Positions 47,001 to 55,994 of a stretch of 64,000 bases of DNA are shown here, piece after piece. Origin of the DNA: Clytia hemisphaerica (taxonomy: Eukaryota > Cnidaria > Hydrozoa > Leptothecata > Clytiidae); contig CACVBU010000948.1 in assembly GCA_902728285.1 (NCBI GenBank), forward strand, positions 759,190 through 823,189, in the 5' to 3' direction. Below the pieces are notes generated by a model. That model searched no databases. It was given only the letters and a program-made list of their open reading frames with translations, and had not been told where the DNA came from. Made by a program: the position numbers and the translations under genes. Positions within the stretch are counted from its first letter, which is position 1. The number at the start of each line of letters is the position of its first letter.

Positions 47001-49371
47001 TTGACCGAGGGTAATTTATCCAGAATTTCACGAAAACAAGCATGGGATTCCTGGTTAATCTCATAGTTTGGATTGAAATTCTAACAATTCTGAAAGACAT
47101 CAATTTAACACTGGAAATCAATCTGAAAATTTAAAAAGAGGTCTCAGAAAAGTCATAGAAACGCGAATCGAGTTTCATTTGGATCTACCATTATGAATAT
47201 TTTCCCGCTCTTTTTTGGACAATATGGTAGATTCAAGATGGTAGATTTTGAAATGGGACACTTGAACCTGCAAATACCATATTGGGCTAAAAGTGAGCTA
47301 GGAAGATAAATTACCCCCAAAAAGATGACATAGACTGTTATTGCTTGATAGTTATTCTTTCTAAAAAAATTGACAACTTTTTTTACCTGAATAATTGCAC
47401 AAACATAGCATTTTTTGACATTTATTTCAGTTTTTACGCCTTTTTTGGGGTTCAAAATTGGAAAATTAAGTTCTTAACTCATTTTCTAGTGGTTATTTAA
47501 ACACCAAATGAGGGAAAAAAAACAAAAAGGAAAAAAAAAAACAAAAGAAGTATTTAAGCTATCTTAACCAAGGATTTTTCAGAGTATAATATGACCCAGT
47601 AGTGGCCTACGGTGCTGAAAAAGACTAAAAAAGCGACAAAGTTTAAAAAAAATTTGAGATGAAAATTCTCAAAAATATCAAAAAACCCCTTTTTTCTGAG
47701 TTCAGTTCCTGAAAGTACTCCCAGAAATGTACCAAAAAATATATAATTGACCCCCTGAAATTTTTGCGTCTTTTTTTAAAATGGCGGCAAAAATGCAACA
47801 TTTACGGCAAAAAACTCCAAAAGTCCAACTCCGGGCTGCCATTTTGAAAAATCAGAGAGGTTGATGGTTCCCCATATTTGTTTTCCAGCAGTACACTGAG
47901 AATACTTTTGGGAAATAAAAAGCTTTCCAGCTATAATTTTCTCCATTTTGAGATTTTTGCCCTAGAAAATGGCTCAAACTTTGTCGCGCGGTTCAAAAAA
48001 CCTGGTTTTGAGCCATGTTTTTTTAGACAAGGGTTATCTGTATGTTATGATTTTTACATTTTTCTGTTAAAAGTTGTACATATTTTCAGATTATCAAATT
48101 GAGAATATTGTTTCTGTTATCATTCAAGCACAATTTGAGGTCAAAATCCCTATTTAGCCAAATTTGAGATTTTTTGTTAGCGGAGACCGCTCAAATTTGA
48201 AATTTCAACCGGCCATAAAATCTGAACCGCTTTGAGTTAGACCCTAAAATTTTCACAGGATGCTCAGTCCATTAGTTAGAACAAAATATATCAAAATGAG
48301 CCATTTTTAAAAAATTCACTTCCTCAGTTTGCTTATATTGTCTGATTCTTACAGACAGTGGCTCTTAATTATAATTTTTTCTAAATTTTATATTCTAAAA
48401 ATAGTTCTTTTACTATACTAAACTTTTCTCCTTTTTATTATTATACTGTAAGAATATTTTAAGAGTTTTTGATAAAGAAATTGGAAAACCAATGCCAGCA
48501 TGATTGACAACGTGATTGTTCATTTGTTTGTTTGGAGGGGGAGAAAGTGACTACTTTGCAACATTAAAAAGAACGACAAATTTCGAAAAGAACGACAAAT
48601 TTTTACCATCCACAACCCTGACCGAAAGTGACTGTACCATCCTTGCGTATTCATTCCTCTTTGTGTTTTGCTTATAATAACGACTAACAGTTTATAAAAT
48701 AAAAATATGCGCATGCGTTTTGACTTTGTTTTGAAAATGAAACAATAGATGCGAAATAGACACTTTCTCTATGTGTTTGGGCTGCAAACATTAAATTGTA
48801 GAATACCAATATCTGAAATAAGCTGACTCACCATAATGACTCCAGACCCAACAGTACACGGCATAATGAAATATAATACAAGACCAACACGGCATTCAAA
48901 AGGGCCAAGAACGACTCCTTTATCTTCACTGCTGGGTATTTCAGTTGTCTTGGTAAGATTGCTCAGGTTGGTGGTGTTCCTACTGTTATGAGATTCGATA
49001 TCAAGTTCTCTAAAGTTCAATTGATCTGTCAGCAAACCTCCAATAACACACGTCACACATAAAACACTGATAATACCCCATGTATACGCCTTGTAAGCTT
49101 TCAGGGAGGTTTGGATATCACTCGTTTTCAAGTATAAACCAACGTAACAGAACAGTATTGATACGCAAACATAGATTGTTTCTTTATGGTTGAAAAACAC
49201 TCCTGGTGCGGGAATCAGGGCACCAAATGCAACCGCAAAGATGAGAGATATTGGTAAAAAGTTTTTGATAAAGAATCTGGAAAACCAATCCCAGCACGAT
49301 TGGCAACGTGATTGTTCATTGGTTTCCTTGACAACTAGTTGTTTGTTTTGATCTGATTCTGCAATTTCCAT
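34930..49371 (-). CDS. SLC10A7-like membrane transporter (4 exons)
   Basis: Exons on the minus strand: 49,371-48,832, 44,364-44,185, 36,144-35,799 and 35,099-34,930, totalling 1,236 nt and 411 residues, with phase-consistent joins (0, 0, 1). The protein follows the SBF-like / SLC10A7 family: hydrophobic segments from FLPISLIFAVAFGALIPAPG onward, MPCTVGSGVIML, GDIAVAIMITVVTNIVGIFTIPL, ILASQKTLSQAVAATVFLPDG and a last TM helix, then a Lys-rich tail. About nine or ten TM segments are expected. Human SLC10A7 is about 340 residues; the excess here is an N-terminal extension and a hydrophilic loop with NxT/NxS sites after TM4. SLC10A7 is implicated in Golgi/ER calcium and glycosaminoglycan homeostasis; its substrate is unsettled. 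Intron 2 hosts another gene. Confidence 0.88.
35100..35798 (-). other. Intron 3 of the SLC10A7-like gene
   Basis: About 700 bp. It contains a GCCAAAATAAGTTCCCGCC repeat (35,275-35,400) and a complete MITE at 35,478-35,733. Confidence 0.7.
35478..35733. mobile_element. 256 bp MITE (GGGCTTTTCCAG family)
   Basis: Ends GGACTTTTCCAGAAAAAATT and reverse complement of TTTTCTGGAAGAGCCC, with ATT on each side. Interior of CCCCCCGGA-type motifs resembles the copy at 62,340. Confidence 0.88.
35799..36144 (-). CDS. SLC10A7-like gene, exon 3
   Basis: Starts after CTTATTTTCAG with IGKCLRFITKIRTFI in phase 0 and ends ...LPDGV-G in phase 1 at donor GTGAGG. Encodes the ASQKTLSQAVAAT motif typical of the family. 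Confidence 0.87.
36790..37230 (+). repeat. Satellite, 51 bp unit, about nine copies
   Basis: The unit is built of AGTACAGTGTACCAAAAGGG followed by TGGTATCAAAGCTTTGGTCG and TGGCAAAAATT. Long open frames on both strands (36,845-37,240) are only the translated repeat because 51 is a multiple of three. Confidence 0.92.
37241..38826 (+). other. Upstream region of the nested gene
   Basis: No recognised gene. Two short plus-strand frames (37,245-37,478 and 37,616-37,945) have no recognisable domain or splice context. The promoter of the gene at 38,827 should be here. Confidence 0.35.
38827..39177 (+). CDS. Nested gene, exon 1: signal peptide and PAN module
   Basis: 117 codons, phase-0 donor GTAGGG. 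Exon end (GWNHFETDFNIIT) aligns with the end of the exon at 521-922, showing that the two genes are paralogues. Confidence 0.85.
38827..41419 (+). CDS. Secreted PAN / Cys-rich / F5-8C (discoidin) protein, 3 exons
   Basis: Exons 38,827-39,177, 39,922-40,018 and 40,983-41,419 total 885 nt and 294 residues, with matching phases (0, then 1). Residues 1-22 are a basic-hydrophobic signal peptide. A PAN-like module spans about 28-110 (C-L-T-K-C, then C-QSVNHFRGNNSCELL). A small exon adds an EGF-like Cys-rich segment (Cys 122, 128, 134, 138, 144). Residues about 157-294 form an F5/8 type C domain (SSDHNTGEFPAIKAFDGNND, HWIKATFKQRVFINYVIFVNR, final EIWIYGRV). F5/8C domains bind carbohydrate or phospholipid. 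This should be a small secreted lectin-like or matrix protein; the ligand is unknown. It lies wholly inside an intron of the opposite-strand SLC10A7-like gene. Confidence 0.85.
39225..39400 (-). ncRNA. tRNA-Ser/Leu-like SINE
   Basis: On the minus strand from about 39,400: GAGGATGACCAAGTGGTTCA (A-box-like) ... ACGGTTCGAATCCC (B box), then a non-tRNA body running to about 39,225. It has pol III promoter boxes but no clean cloverleaf, so it is a tRNA-derived repeat. Inside intron 1 of the nested gene. Confidence 0.55.
39715..39895. mobile_element. TTCGAATTA inverted repeat (pogo/Tigger-like MITE)
   Basis: Left ACAGTTAGCTTACGCTAATT, right GAATTAGAGAGAGTTGACTT, interior GAATTACAGAGAGTATTATA as in the copies at 18.8 and 20.8 kb. 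Confidence 0.55.
39922..40018 (+). CDS. Nested gene, exon 2: Cys-rich module
   Basis: Starts after TTTTTTCTCATAG (phase 0), ends ACAACTG before GTGAGAT (phase 1). Encodes GPWCTANNPCQPNERCKDVC and then FGTHKC. Confidence 0.78.
40097..40583. mobile_element. 487 bp inverted repeat (ATTCATGATATTCATGACG family)
   Basis: Arms ATTCATGATATTAATGACGT and, on the reverse strand, ATTCATGATATTCATGACGT, followed by AATGTTTTCTACGG. It contains a second, younger element (40,182-40,525). A single arm of the same family is at 29,281. Confidence 0.7.
40182..40525. mobile_element. 344 bp TA-flanked MITE nested in the previous element
   Basis: Ends CTCTTGTCTCCCGAATAGAC and CTCTTGTCGCCCGAATAGAC (reverse strand), TA on both sides. 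Runs of G follow each arm. Related copy at 43,360-43,603. Confidence 0.8.
40983..41419 (+). CDS. Nested gene, exon 3: F5/8 type C domain
   Basis: Starts after CACCTTATTTTAG; the split codon G|AA joins exon 2. Encodes the complete discoidin-type domain and the stop. The frame is open upstream to 40,895, but that part is intronic. Confidence 0.85.
41441..41700 (+). repeat. 40 bp direct repeat around a 170 bp insert
   Basis: TTCAGCTATGGTG...CAAGCGACCGTAGT occurs at about 41,446-41,485 and 41,661-41,700. Between them is TTTTCAAGG-rich sequence. The second copy is the head of the SINE at 41,690. Confidence 0.6.
41690..41955 (+). ncRNA. tRNA-derived SINE
   Basis: Head GCGACCGTAGTGCAGTGGTA (A box) and GTGGGTTCAAGCCTC (B box) 40 bp apart, then a conserved body with CCTTCGGGTAG and an ACTTACTTACTTTACTT tail. 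The anticodon arm does not pair, so it is not a functional tRNA. A truncated relative lies at 20,030-20,145. Confidence 0.7.
42484..42690. mobile_element. 207 bp inverted-repeat element
   Basis: Arms GTTGGTCTGATCTCGACATC and GTTGGTCTAATGTCGACATC (reverse strand), extending about 60 bp through a TCTTTAGAGATA / TATCTCTAAAGA segment. No flanking duplication is clear. Confidence 0.75.
43360..43603. mobile_element. 244 bp TA-flanked MITE (CTCTTG family)
   Basis: Ends CTCTCGGGCACCTAATAGCC and CTCTTGGGTACCTAATAACC (reverse strand), TA on both sides, C-rich runs and CCGCTTATT motifs inside. Confidence 0.78.
43605..44008. mobile_element. Rearranged GGGCTTTTCCAG MITE copy
   Basis: Right end CTGGAAAAGCCC followed by ATT is intact and the interior CTGTTGAGG and GGAATTCCA motifs match the 4,996 copy. 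The left end is diverged or replaced. Confidence 0.55.
44185..44364 (-). CDS. SLC10A7-like gene, exon 2
   Basis: 60 codons, starts after GATTTTTTTTAG with LMNLKGDIAVAIM and ends FIPLA before GTAAGT, phase 0 at both ends. Confidence 0.87.
44417..45734. mobile_element. 1.3 kb inverted-repeat element
   Basis: Ends AGCTATAAGCAAAAAGCTCG and AGTCATAAGCAAAAAGCTCG (reverse strand) followed by TACCCA. ATAA lies on both sides. A GTTTTTGTCACGCCGTGACG phrase occurs twice inside (about 44,960 and 45,126). No protein frame. Confidence 0.75.
45853..48364. mobile_element. 2.5 kb TTAA-flanked foldback element
   Basis: Two arms of roughly 0.85-0.9 kb (45,853 to about 46,720 and about 47,465 to 48,364) are inverted copies around a 0.75 kb centre. 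Both ends read GAGCCACTGTCTGTAAGAAT and both are flanked by TTAA, the piggyBac-type target. The arms are highly alike with small indels. No transposase frame, so mobilisation would need enzymes from elsewhere. Confidence 0.88.
48465..48527 (-). pseudogene. Partial duplicate of SLC10A7-like exon 1
   Basis: About 63 bp matching 49,261-49,321. In the parent frame it reads NEQSRCQSCW-H-WFS-N-FFIKN with two substitutions, then a stop. It lies 100 bp outside the TTAA element. Probably a dead duplicate rather than an alternative exon. Confidence 0.7.
48832..49371 (-). CDS. SLC10A7-like gene, exon 1
   Basis: 180 codons from MEIAESDQNKQ to MPCTVGSGVIM, donor GTGAGT, phase 0. Contains the first four or five TM segments and an extracellular or lumenal loop with three N-glycosylation sites (NTTNLSNLTKT). 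Confidence 0.87.
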
Positions 49372-50613
49372 TTTTTATTTTGATAAGTACTTTCTAAATG
49401 AAAAATAAAAAAACATTTAATGTTATAGTTGAGTCTCCATAACTCGAATACCTCGAGTGATGGAGTAAGATTTATAAGGCATTGTCAATCAACTGAATGG
49501 ACTATAAAACTTGTTCGAGTTAAAAAGACATTCGAGTTATAGAGTTCTGAGTTAAAGAGTTCTGAGTTATAGAGTTCTGAGTTAAAGAGCCTCCACTGTG
49601 TATTTGATTTGCACTCTATTAAATATTTCCTCACTGATTAATTTTTTTTTTTCAGAAAATTTTCCATATTGCTTTTCAAATCTTGCCCTAATTCATTTTC
49701 CTAAGAACTCGAGTGTTTGAGTCCCAAAAGCCTCAAAATGTTCTTAACTTCAAAATGTTCTTAACATTTTGGCCATCAAAGACCTATGTTCTTAAATATA
49801 GTTTGTTCTTATAAAAAAAAACGTGTATTCAATCTACATCTTCAATAATATTATTAACATTTCAAATGCAATATAAAAATACAAAAATCTAGAAATATTG
49901 ATGATAGAAAATTACGTAAAGTGTATTAATAGATACCTTACCCTTCCAAGCCGCTAACTTTTTTGAAAAAGGCCAAAAAGTTCATCATTCTTTTCTGGAA
50001 ATTTATTCTTTCAAAGGCCATTTCTTGACCAGGACAAATGATTCAGGTATCAACTTTGGTATCGTTGGAAAGCTCTTTCTCTCAGCTACAAAGAATAGCA
50101 GATTTTTTTTCTCTGAATCTCAAGTGGTCAGGAGTTATGACCAAAAGACTGTGTATCGGTAAAATGACCTTTTCAAGACGTATATATACGCCTTTCGCCG
50201 TCTAAGGGTTAATACATAATTTAATTTAATAGATTTTTTTAATACAAACTCAATTAGTTTTCTTAAATTTATGCTTCCTGATGCTCCTTTTTTTATGAAA
50301 CTTAATTCTTGCATTTTGTGCCAAAATTACTTTATGTAGAGTCATTATTAAATCCAGGCACTTCTTTTCAACATGTGAAATCGTACAATTTCCTTTTCAC
50401 TCGCATGATCTAGTCTTGTGATTAATTTAATGTAATGACTAAAGTGAAATAAATAGAATCACAAAATTTGAGTGAAATATCAAGAAGTAAACAACGAACT
50501 TTCTATTGCTACCAAGGGAAATTGCTAAACAAGAGGTCGGAACTAATTTCGAAATGTACATCAAATTTAGAAAACCTGACTCAAAATCAAAAATCAAAAA
50601 CAAAAAAAACACC
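49372..50613. other. Upstream of the SLC10A7-like gene; repeats only
   Basis: Should include the promoter. Holds a GAGTTATAGAGTTCTGAGTT-type inverted repeat (about 49,425-49,605) and a CACGTTTTTTTATAAG MITE fragment (about 49,690-49,825). A short frame at 50,468-50,716 runs into the 50.6 kb repeat and is not convincing. Confidence 0.4.
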
Positions 50614-53262
50614 GGTTAGTGTAAAACGCAGGTCACAGGTCACAGGTCGCAGGTCACAGGTCACAGGTCAACAAAGTGCAGACCGAAAAAAAAATAAGAT
50701 CATAACATATACATAACATAACATCAATACATAGCGCATTAAATTACAAAAAAGTAATACATGCTATTTAGATATTATAAAATGACAATTGAATAGAATA
50801 ACAACCTATTTTAACATAGTGACACTTACTTACAAAAATAATGACAAAATCATAAAATATGATGCCTAGCAAGACAAAAGCACGAAAAATATTTATTATA
50901 CAAAATTTGATGTGGATGGTGTGAATGGATATAAAATGGCACCAAACAGAAGCTTGCAAAGACCCTAAGGGAGTGGTTTTAGAAGGATGGAACTAATTAA
51001 TTATTCAGTTATTATTTTAATGTCTTAATGACAACTAGCCGTATGCGCAGCATCGCACGCTGCGTGCCCCAATCCAGTGAATCACTATACATTTAAAAAA
51101 TTCTAACGGAAGAAAGATAGCCGCTGATTGATGATTTGATTTTGATTTTAGGAAATAAAGGAGAAAAAAGATAACATTGCATTGCAATTTTTAACCACAA
51201 TTAAATAAATGGATTAGCAAAAGTATCTTTTAGATCCTCTTAGCCATCGTGGCTGGACATTCGAGGGTGACTTTGAAAGACTTTGAAAAGTTTTGAAAGT
51301 GATAGGGAGCGGCTATTGTAAACAGAAAGTTTTAAAGAGCATCTGAATAAGAATTCTTTAAAATGAAAAAAAAATTGGGAAGAAGGTTGATTTTAACCCA
51401 TCAAGCTCCAAACTTGGCGAATAGAAAATATTATCTTGGGGTCTCAAAGTTAGTCTAGTGGTAGGAAATCTGCTTAAGGTGCAAAGAGATGATGGTTCAA
51501 CGCCATGAAGAGGAGGCTTTTTCAGAGCTTTGTTAGATTTTCGAAAACTTTTTACAAAACGCTGTAAACACACACGTTTAAGCGTATTAATATATAGATT
51601 AGAGGAACAATTTCAAAGTGAAAGTTTGAAAGACACTCTTGCTATACCCTTGAATGATGTAACTAATTTTACGCAAGCCACAGTTGGCTTACTGGTTCAA
51701 AAGAATGCACATTCTTCAAAAAGACCAAAGTTCGAACCGGAATCAAGTATTATATAAAAATGTTTTAAAAAGTTTTGAAAGTGATAGGGAGCGGCTATTG
51801 TAAACAGAAAGTTTTAAAGAGCATCTGAATAAGAATTCTTTAAAATGAAAAAAAAATTGGGAAGAAGGTTGATTTTAACCCATCAAGCTCCAAACTTGGC
51901 GAATAGAAAATATTATCTTGGGGTCTCAAAGTTAGTCTAGTGGTAGGAAATCTGCTTAAGGTGCAAAGAGATGATGGTTCAACGCCATGAAGAGGAGGCT
52001 TTTTCAGAGCTTTGTTAGATTCTCGACAAATTTTTACAAAACGCTGTAAACACACACGTTTAAGCGTATTAATATATAGATTAGAGGAACAATTTCAAAG
52101 TGAAAGTTTGAAAGACACTCTTGCTATACCCTTGAATGAAGTAACTAATTTTACGCAAGCCACAGTTGGCTTACTGGTTCAAAAGAATGCACATTCTTCA
52201 AAAAGACCAAAGTTCGAACCGGAACCAAGTATTATATAAAAATGTTTTAAAAAGTTTTGAAAGTGATAGGGAGCGGCTATTGTAAACAGAAAGTTTTAAA
52301 GAGCATCTGAATAAGAATTCTTAAAAATGACAAAAAAAATTGGGAAGAAGGTTGATTTTAACCCATCAAGCTCCAAACTTGGCGAATAGAAAATATTATC
52401 TTGGGGTCTCAAAGTTAGTCTAGTGGTAGGAAATCTGCTTAAGGTGCAAAGAGATGATGGTTCAACGCCATGAAGAGGAGGCTTTTTTAGAGCTTTGTTA
52501 GATTTTCGAAAACTTTTTACAAAACGTTGTAAACACACACGTTTAAGCGTATTAATATATAGATTTTTGACAAAAATATTAACAGAATCATAAAATATGA
52601 TGCAAGAACAGACAAAAAACGAAAAATATTTATAATACAGAATGTGATGTAGATAGTGTGAAGGGATATAAAACGGCACCAATCAGAAGCTTGTGAGGTC
52701 CCTAAGAGAGTGGTTTTAGAAGGATGAAACTAATTAATTATTCAATTGTCATTTTAATGACTTAATGACAATTTTTGACAAAAATATTGACAGAATTACA
52801 AAATATCATGTCTTACAAGAGAAAAACACCAAAAATATTCAGCATGCCGAATGTGATGATAACAATATGGCTGGATATAAAATTACACCAATCAGAAGCT
52901 CGTGAGTTCTCTGAGAAGGTAGTTTTAGAGCGATTTGTTTATTATATGTAACCATCATATAACATTACAAACATTACAATATGTAATATACCTGTTATAC
53001 GTATAATATGGTTTCAAATATTTTCTGGTCTGCGTTATACACGGCGCAAACTGCGAAAGATCGATAAAAGCACATGGTTAAATTTTGATGTTTGAAATGG
53101 TTTTATATGGATAACATTGCTTGAGAATTATGTTTTTGATAATTCTTTGTGTTTTCCAAACATTTTCCTCTGCAATGACATTGATTAGAGTTAACCTGTC
53201 ATCACTGACCTGTGACCTGTGACCTGTGACCTGCAACCTGTGACCTGCGTTTTACACTAACC
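50614..53262. repeat. Composite region bounded by 57 bp inverted arms
   Basis: GGTTAGTGTAAAACGCAGGT plus GGTCACA tandem units at 50,614-50,670 recurs inverted at 53,206-53,262. Between are three diverged copies of a roughly 190 bp segment (about 50,825, 52,563 and 52,765) and the 482 bp tandem repeat. This may be one large non-autonomous element or two inverted insertions of a small one. Confidence 0.6.
51287..52563 (+). repeat. 482 bp tandem repeat, 2.65 copies
   Basis: Copies begin near 51,287, 51,769 and 52,251 (exact period 482 at GTGATAGGGAGCGG) and differ at few positions. Each contains a tRNA-like head (TTAGTCTAGTGGTAGGAAAT as A box, ATGGTTCAACGCC as B box). The first two also contain an exon-like frame after a TTAATATATAG acceptor (51,598-51,757 and 52,080-52,239; LEEQFQSESLKDTLAIPL to SSII then stop). 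The third copy stops short of it. Confidence 0.88.
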
Positions 53263-53465
53263 GAAAAAACACTGACCAATTTCCAACAATTAACACATTT
53301 TCGTACTAAACTAATTTACCTAAAAGACAAATAGAGTAAACTAGCGACTAATAATATAAAAAACAAACGTTTTTATTGAAAATGTATTGAAATAAAATCT
53401 ACAATACATTGCACTGCCTGAAGATTGCACCAGCATGAAACACCATGTAGCAATTGTATTAGTTC

Positions 53466-53471
53466 TTTATT
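53466..53471 (-). terminator. Polyadenylation signal of AGA
   Basis: AATAAA on the minus strand, 35 nt downstream of the stop codon. Confidence 0.55.
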
Positions 53472-53505
53472 TCTAATGAATAAAGTATTTAAACCAAACG
53501 TGATA

Positions 53506-54549
53506 TTAGAGTTCAAAAGGTTTAACAGTGACAATTTCTGGTTTATCCATTTGGGGTGTCATTACTGAATATTGGAAAGTCCATCCATAACATGCTGCAC
53601 CGAATGAACCAGTTTTATTTGCAGCTACCAAAGCACCTTCAAAGTGTGGATAGTACTTTATGATGCGTCTTAATGCATGTTCAGCTGCTTCAGATGGCGG
53701 CATTCCGCTTCTCATATTTTCAACTGTTTGGTAACTTGGTAAGAATCGCATCATAACATCGCCATCCCCAGTAGCAGCTGCAGCTCCGAATTCATTATCT
53801 ACGTATGCTCCTGACCCTGGGATTGGAGAATCTCCTACTCTGCCAGTAATTTTGAAAGTTGCACCATTAGTGGAAGTTCCAGCAGCAATATCACCATGAC
53901 TATTAATGGCTATCATACCAATAGTATCATGATTATCCTCAGTAATAAGCCCTTCACGATCTGTATCCTTTGTTGCAAATTGGAAAGGTTTAGGTTGGTA
54001 CGGTCCACATGAAATAGTAGAATCAGGTATAACATTCTGCCAAAAATTAGGTTGGCATTTCCCAGCTTTCCAGTTCTCCCACTGTTCTTTTGATTCTTGA
54101 GATGTTAAATCCTCTTCTTTGAATCCCATTTCAACTGCAAATTTGGTTGCATCCTCACCAACCAGCAAAGTGTGCTTTGTATTCTCAAGAACATGCCTTG
54201 CAACACGGATTGCATTCTTGATTCTTTTCATACTACCAACAGCCCCCATATTATGGGAAACGCCATCAATAATTAAAGCATCCAAAGCAGTCTCCCCATT
54301 CTCAGCAGGGCTACCACCCCAACCAACTGAGGTCATCTTACGATCTTCTTCAGCATTAGTACAACCATCAACAATAGCATCCAGTAATGATCCCCTTTCC
54401 AAAGCTTTATAAGCAGCGGCTGTGGCATTAGGTAATGGCCATGTATTGATGACGAGCTGAGGCAATGACATTGCTGGTGAGATCATCAATATTGTTACCA
54501 ATACCAATACTGAAGTGACCTTTAATAATCTGTTTATATCAATCAGCAT
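53506..54549 (-). CDS. AGA: Aspartylglucosaminidase (glycosylasparaginase)
   Basis: One intact frame of 347 residues, the usual length for the family. It splits GlcNAc-Asn in the lysosome at the end of glycoprotein breakdown. Residues 1-28 are a signal peptide. The precursor self-cleaves before the nucleophile: HDTIGM places the cut at Asp208|Thr209. Substrate and oxyanion residues are visible in AAGTSTNG (222-229) and GRVGDSPIPGSGAY (236-249), and AAAATGDGDVMMRFLPS (256-272) is the family signature. VGWGGSPAENGETALDA (75-91) is the alpha-chain signature. There are no introns, unlike many animal AGA genes, so a retrocopy is possible, but every motif is intact. An AATAAA signal lies 35 nt after the stop (53,471-53,466). 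Confidence 0.95.
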   Translation of the reverse strand: MLIDINRLLKVTSVLVLVTILMISPAMSLPQLVINTWPLPNATAAAYKALERGSLLDAIVDGCTNAEEDRKMTSVGWGGSPAENGETALDALIIDGVSHNMGAVGSMKRIKNAIRVARHVLENTKHTLLVGEDATKFAVEMGFKEEDLTSQESKEQWENWKAGKCQPNFWQNVIPDSTISCGPYQPKPFQFATKDTDREGLITEDNHDTIGMIAINSHGDIAAGTSTNGATFKITGRVGDSPIPGSGAYVDNEFGAAAATGDGDVMMRFLPSYQTVENMRSGMPPSEAAEHALRRIIKYYPHFEGALVAANKTGSFGAACYGWTFQYSVMTPQMDKPEIVTVKPFEL

Positions 54550-54794
54550 TGTTTCATTAATATAGTATCATTATTATTGTTTTGATTATTGCTTAGTTTC
54601 TAATCCTAGTTGAAATACAATTAAAATACTAAAGCTTTTTTAAAGAAAATTGAATAAAATTAATAAAAGAACACAAATTTCATTTCAGCTATCTAGCTTA
54701 TGTGATGACAAAACAAACTGAGAAGGATTTTAGATACATTTTAAAAAACATTATGTCCCTATGTTTAATCCAAGGATAACCCAGTCTTATCCCT

Positions 54795-55193
54795 GGCAGT
54801 CAGGCACATCCTGGCAAATGAACAGGGTATTTTTCACTTGCGACCATTGGCAAATGAACGGGGTCGAAAACGAAAGTGACGTAATAGCGCCGACACCCAG
54901 TTTAATTGAACCGGGTTGGAAATATTTTGCTTCATTTCAAAGAACTGCATAGATGAAATTTTTTTTCCATGGGTCAATTTTGTCTTCGAAGATTGAAGTT
55001 AAACTTTTAATGAAAGAATAAAGTTCCCAGTTTTCTTCCTTTTTTCCCTTTTTCAGTTTGAAGTTCATTTTTATTCATTTTCAAGCTTTTAGCCTGAGAC
55101 GTCCTATCTCATTTACACTGGGTGACGAATACCCCATGCAAATGCTCACCCCGTTCATTTGCCAGCAGGATGTGCCTGACTGCCTGGTTTCTC
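54795..55193. mobile_element. About 400 bp inverted-repeat element
   Basis: Arms GGCAGTCAGGCACATCCTGG (left) and GGCAGTCAGGCACATCCTGC (right, reverse strand), both followed by GGCAAATGAACRGGGT. No duplication clear. Confidence 0.75.
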
Positions 55194-55994
55194 CCACATG
55201 TGGAACATTAAAAAACTCCTTCCAACAAATTCAATCTTAAGGCTGCTATCGACAGCGGGGACGTTATAAGACTGACAAGAGCGGACAAATTTCCAGCATA
55301 TACAATTGATTTTTTATGTCAAATACTGGACATTGTTCAAACCATAATTTATTGAATATTTTGGATAAATTAAGCATTTTAAACCATGAGGGAGCTTTTT
55401 TCCAAAGCTTTTGTTAAAATTACAATAGCTATTGATAAGAACAAAAGAAATTTTCGGTTTTTGCTACTTTGGGCATGATGAGTGAGGTCATCAAAAATTT
55501 TCTTGTCAAAAATTACCTAGCTTTTAAACCCTGAAATCCTAAGGTCTTAAGTCTTAAGTCTCATGTTAAAACTCAGAGTTAAAAACTCTTCTTTCCAACT
55601 GTAGTTTTAAGGCGCTTAAAAAAAAATCTTTTGTGGCGTTTAAAATTTCGCCAGGAAATCCTGTATGAACAAAACTTTGCGTGTGCCAAAGTAGCACTCC
55701 ATAAAACATATGTCAAAGATTATGGTGTAATATCAACACATAAACCACAATCTTGAAAGCAATCTAAGGGGTATATACTTTAAAAAAGAAAAAGAATAGA
55801 TTTAATTAGGATTAGGAAATAAAATAAGGGCACAAAACAAATGGAATTCCAAATTGAGGGGGGAGAATGGATATGGGGTAATTTGCTGTTTAAGGGGGGC
55901 TGGAAAACATGGATAAAACCATGCTCCAGATGACTGATGTCAGGCCTCTCCTCTGCACTGCACTTCTGGCCATGAATGGCTATTGCACTCACTT

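Larger units (their letters stand above)
44365..48831 (-). other. Intron 1 of the SLC10A7-like gene
   Basis: 4.5 kb, almost filled by two large inverted-repeat elements (44,417-45,734 and 45,853-48,364) and a partial duplicate of exon 1 (48,465-48,527). Confidence 0.8.

Noticed and set aside
34930..49371. Bacterial contamination as source of the SLC10A7/YfeH-like sequence
   Set aside because: The gene is split by four well-placed GT-AG exons and surrounded by eukaryotic repeats.
54119..54412. Plus-strand frame opposite AGA
   Set aside because: Shadow of the highly conserved AGA coding strand.
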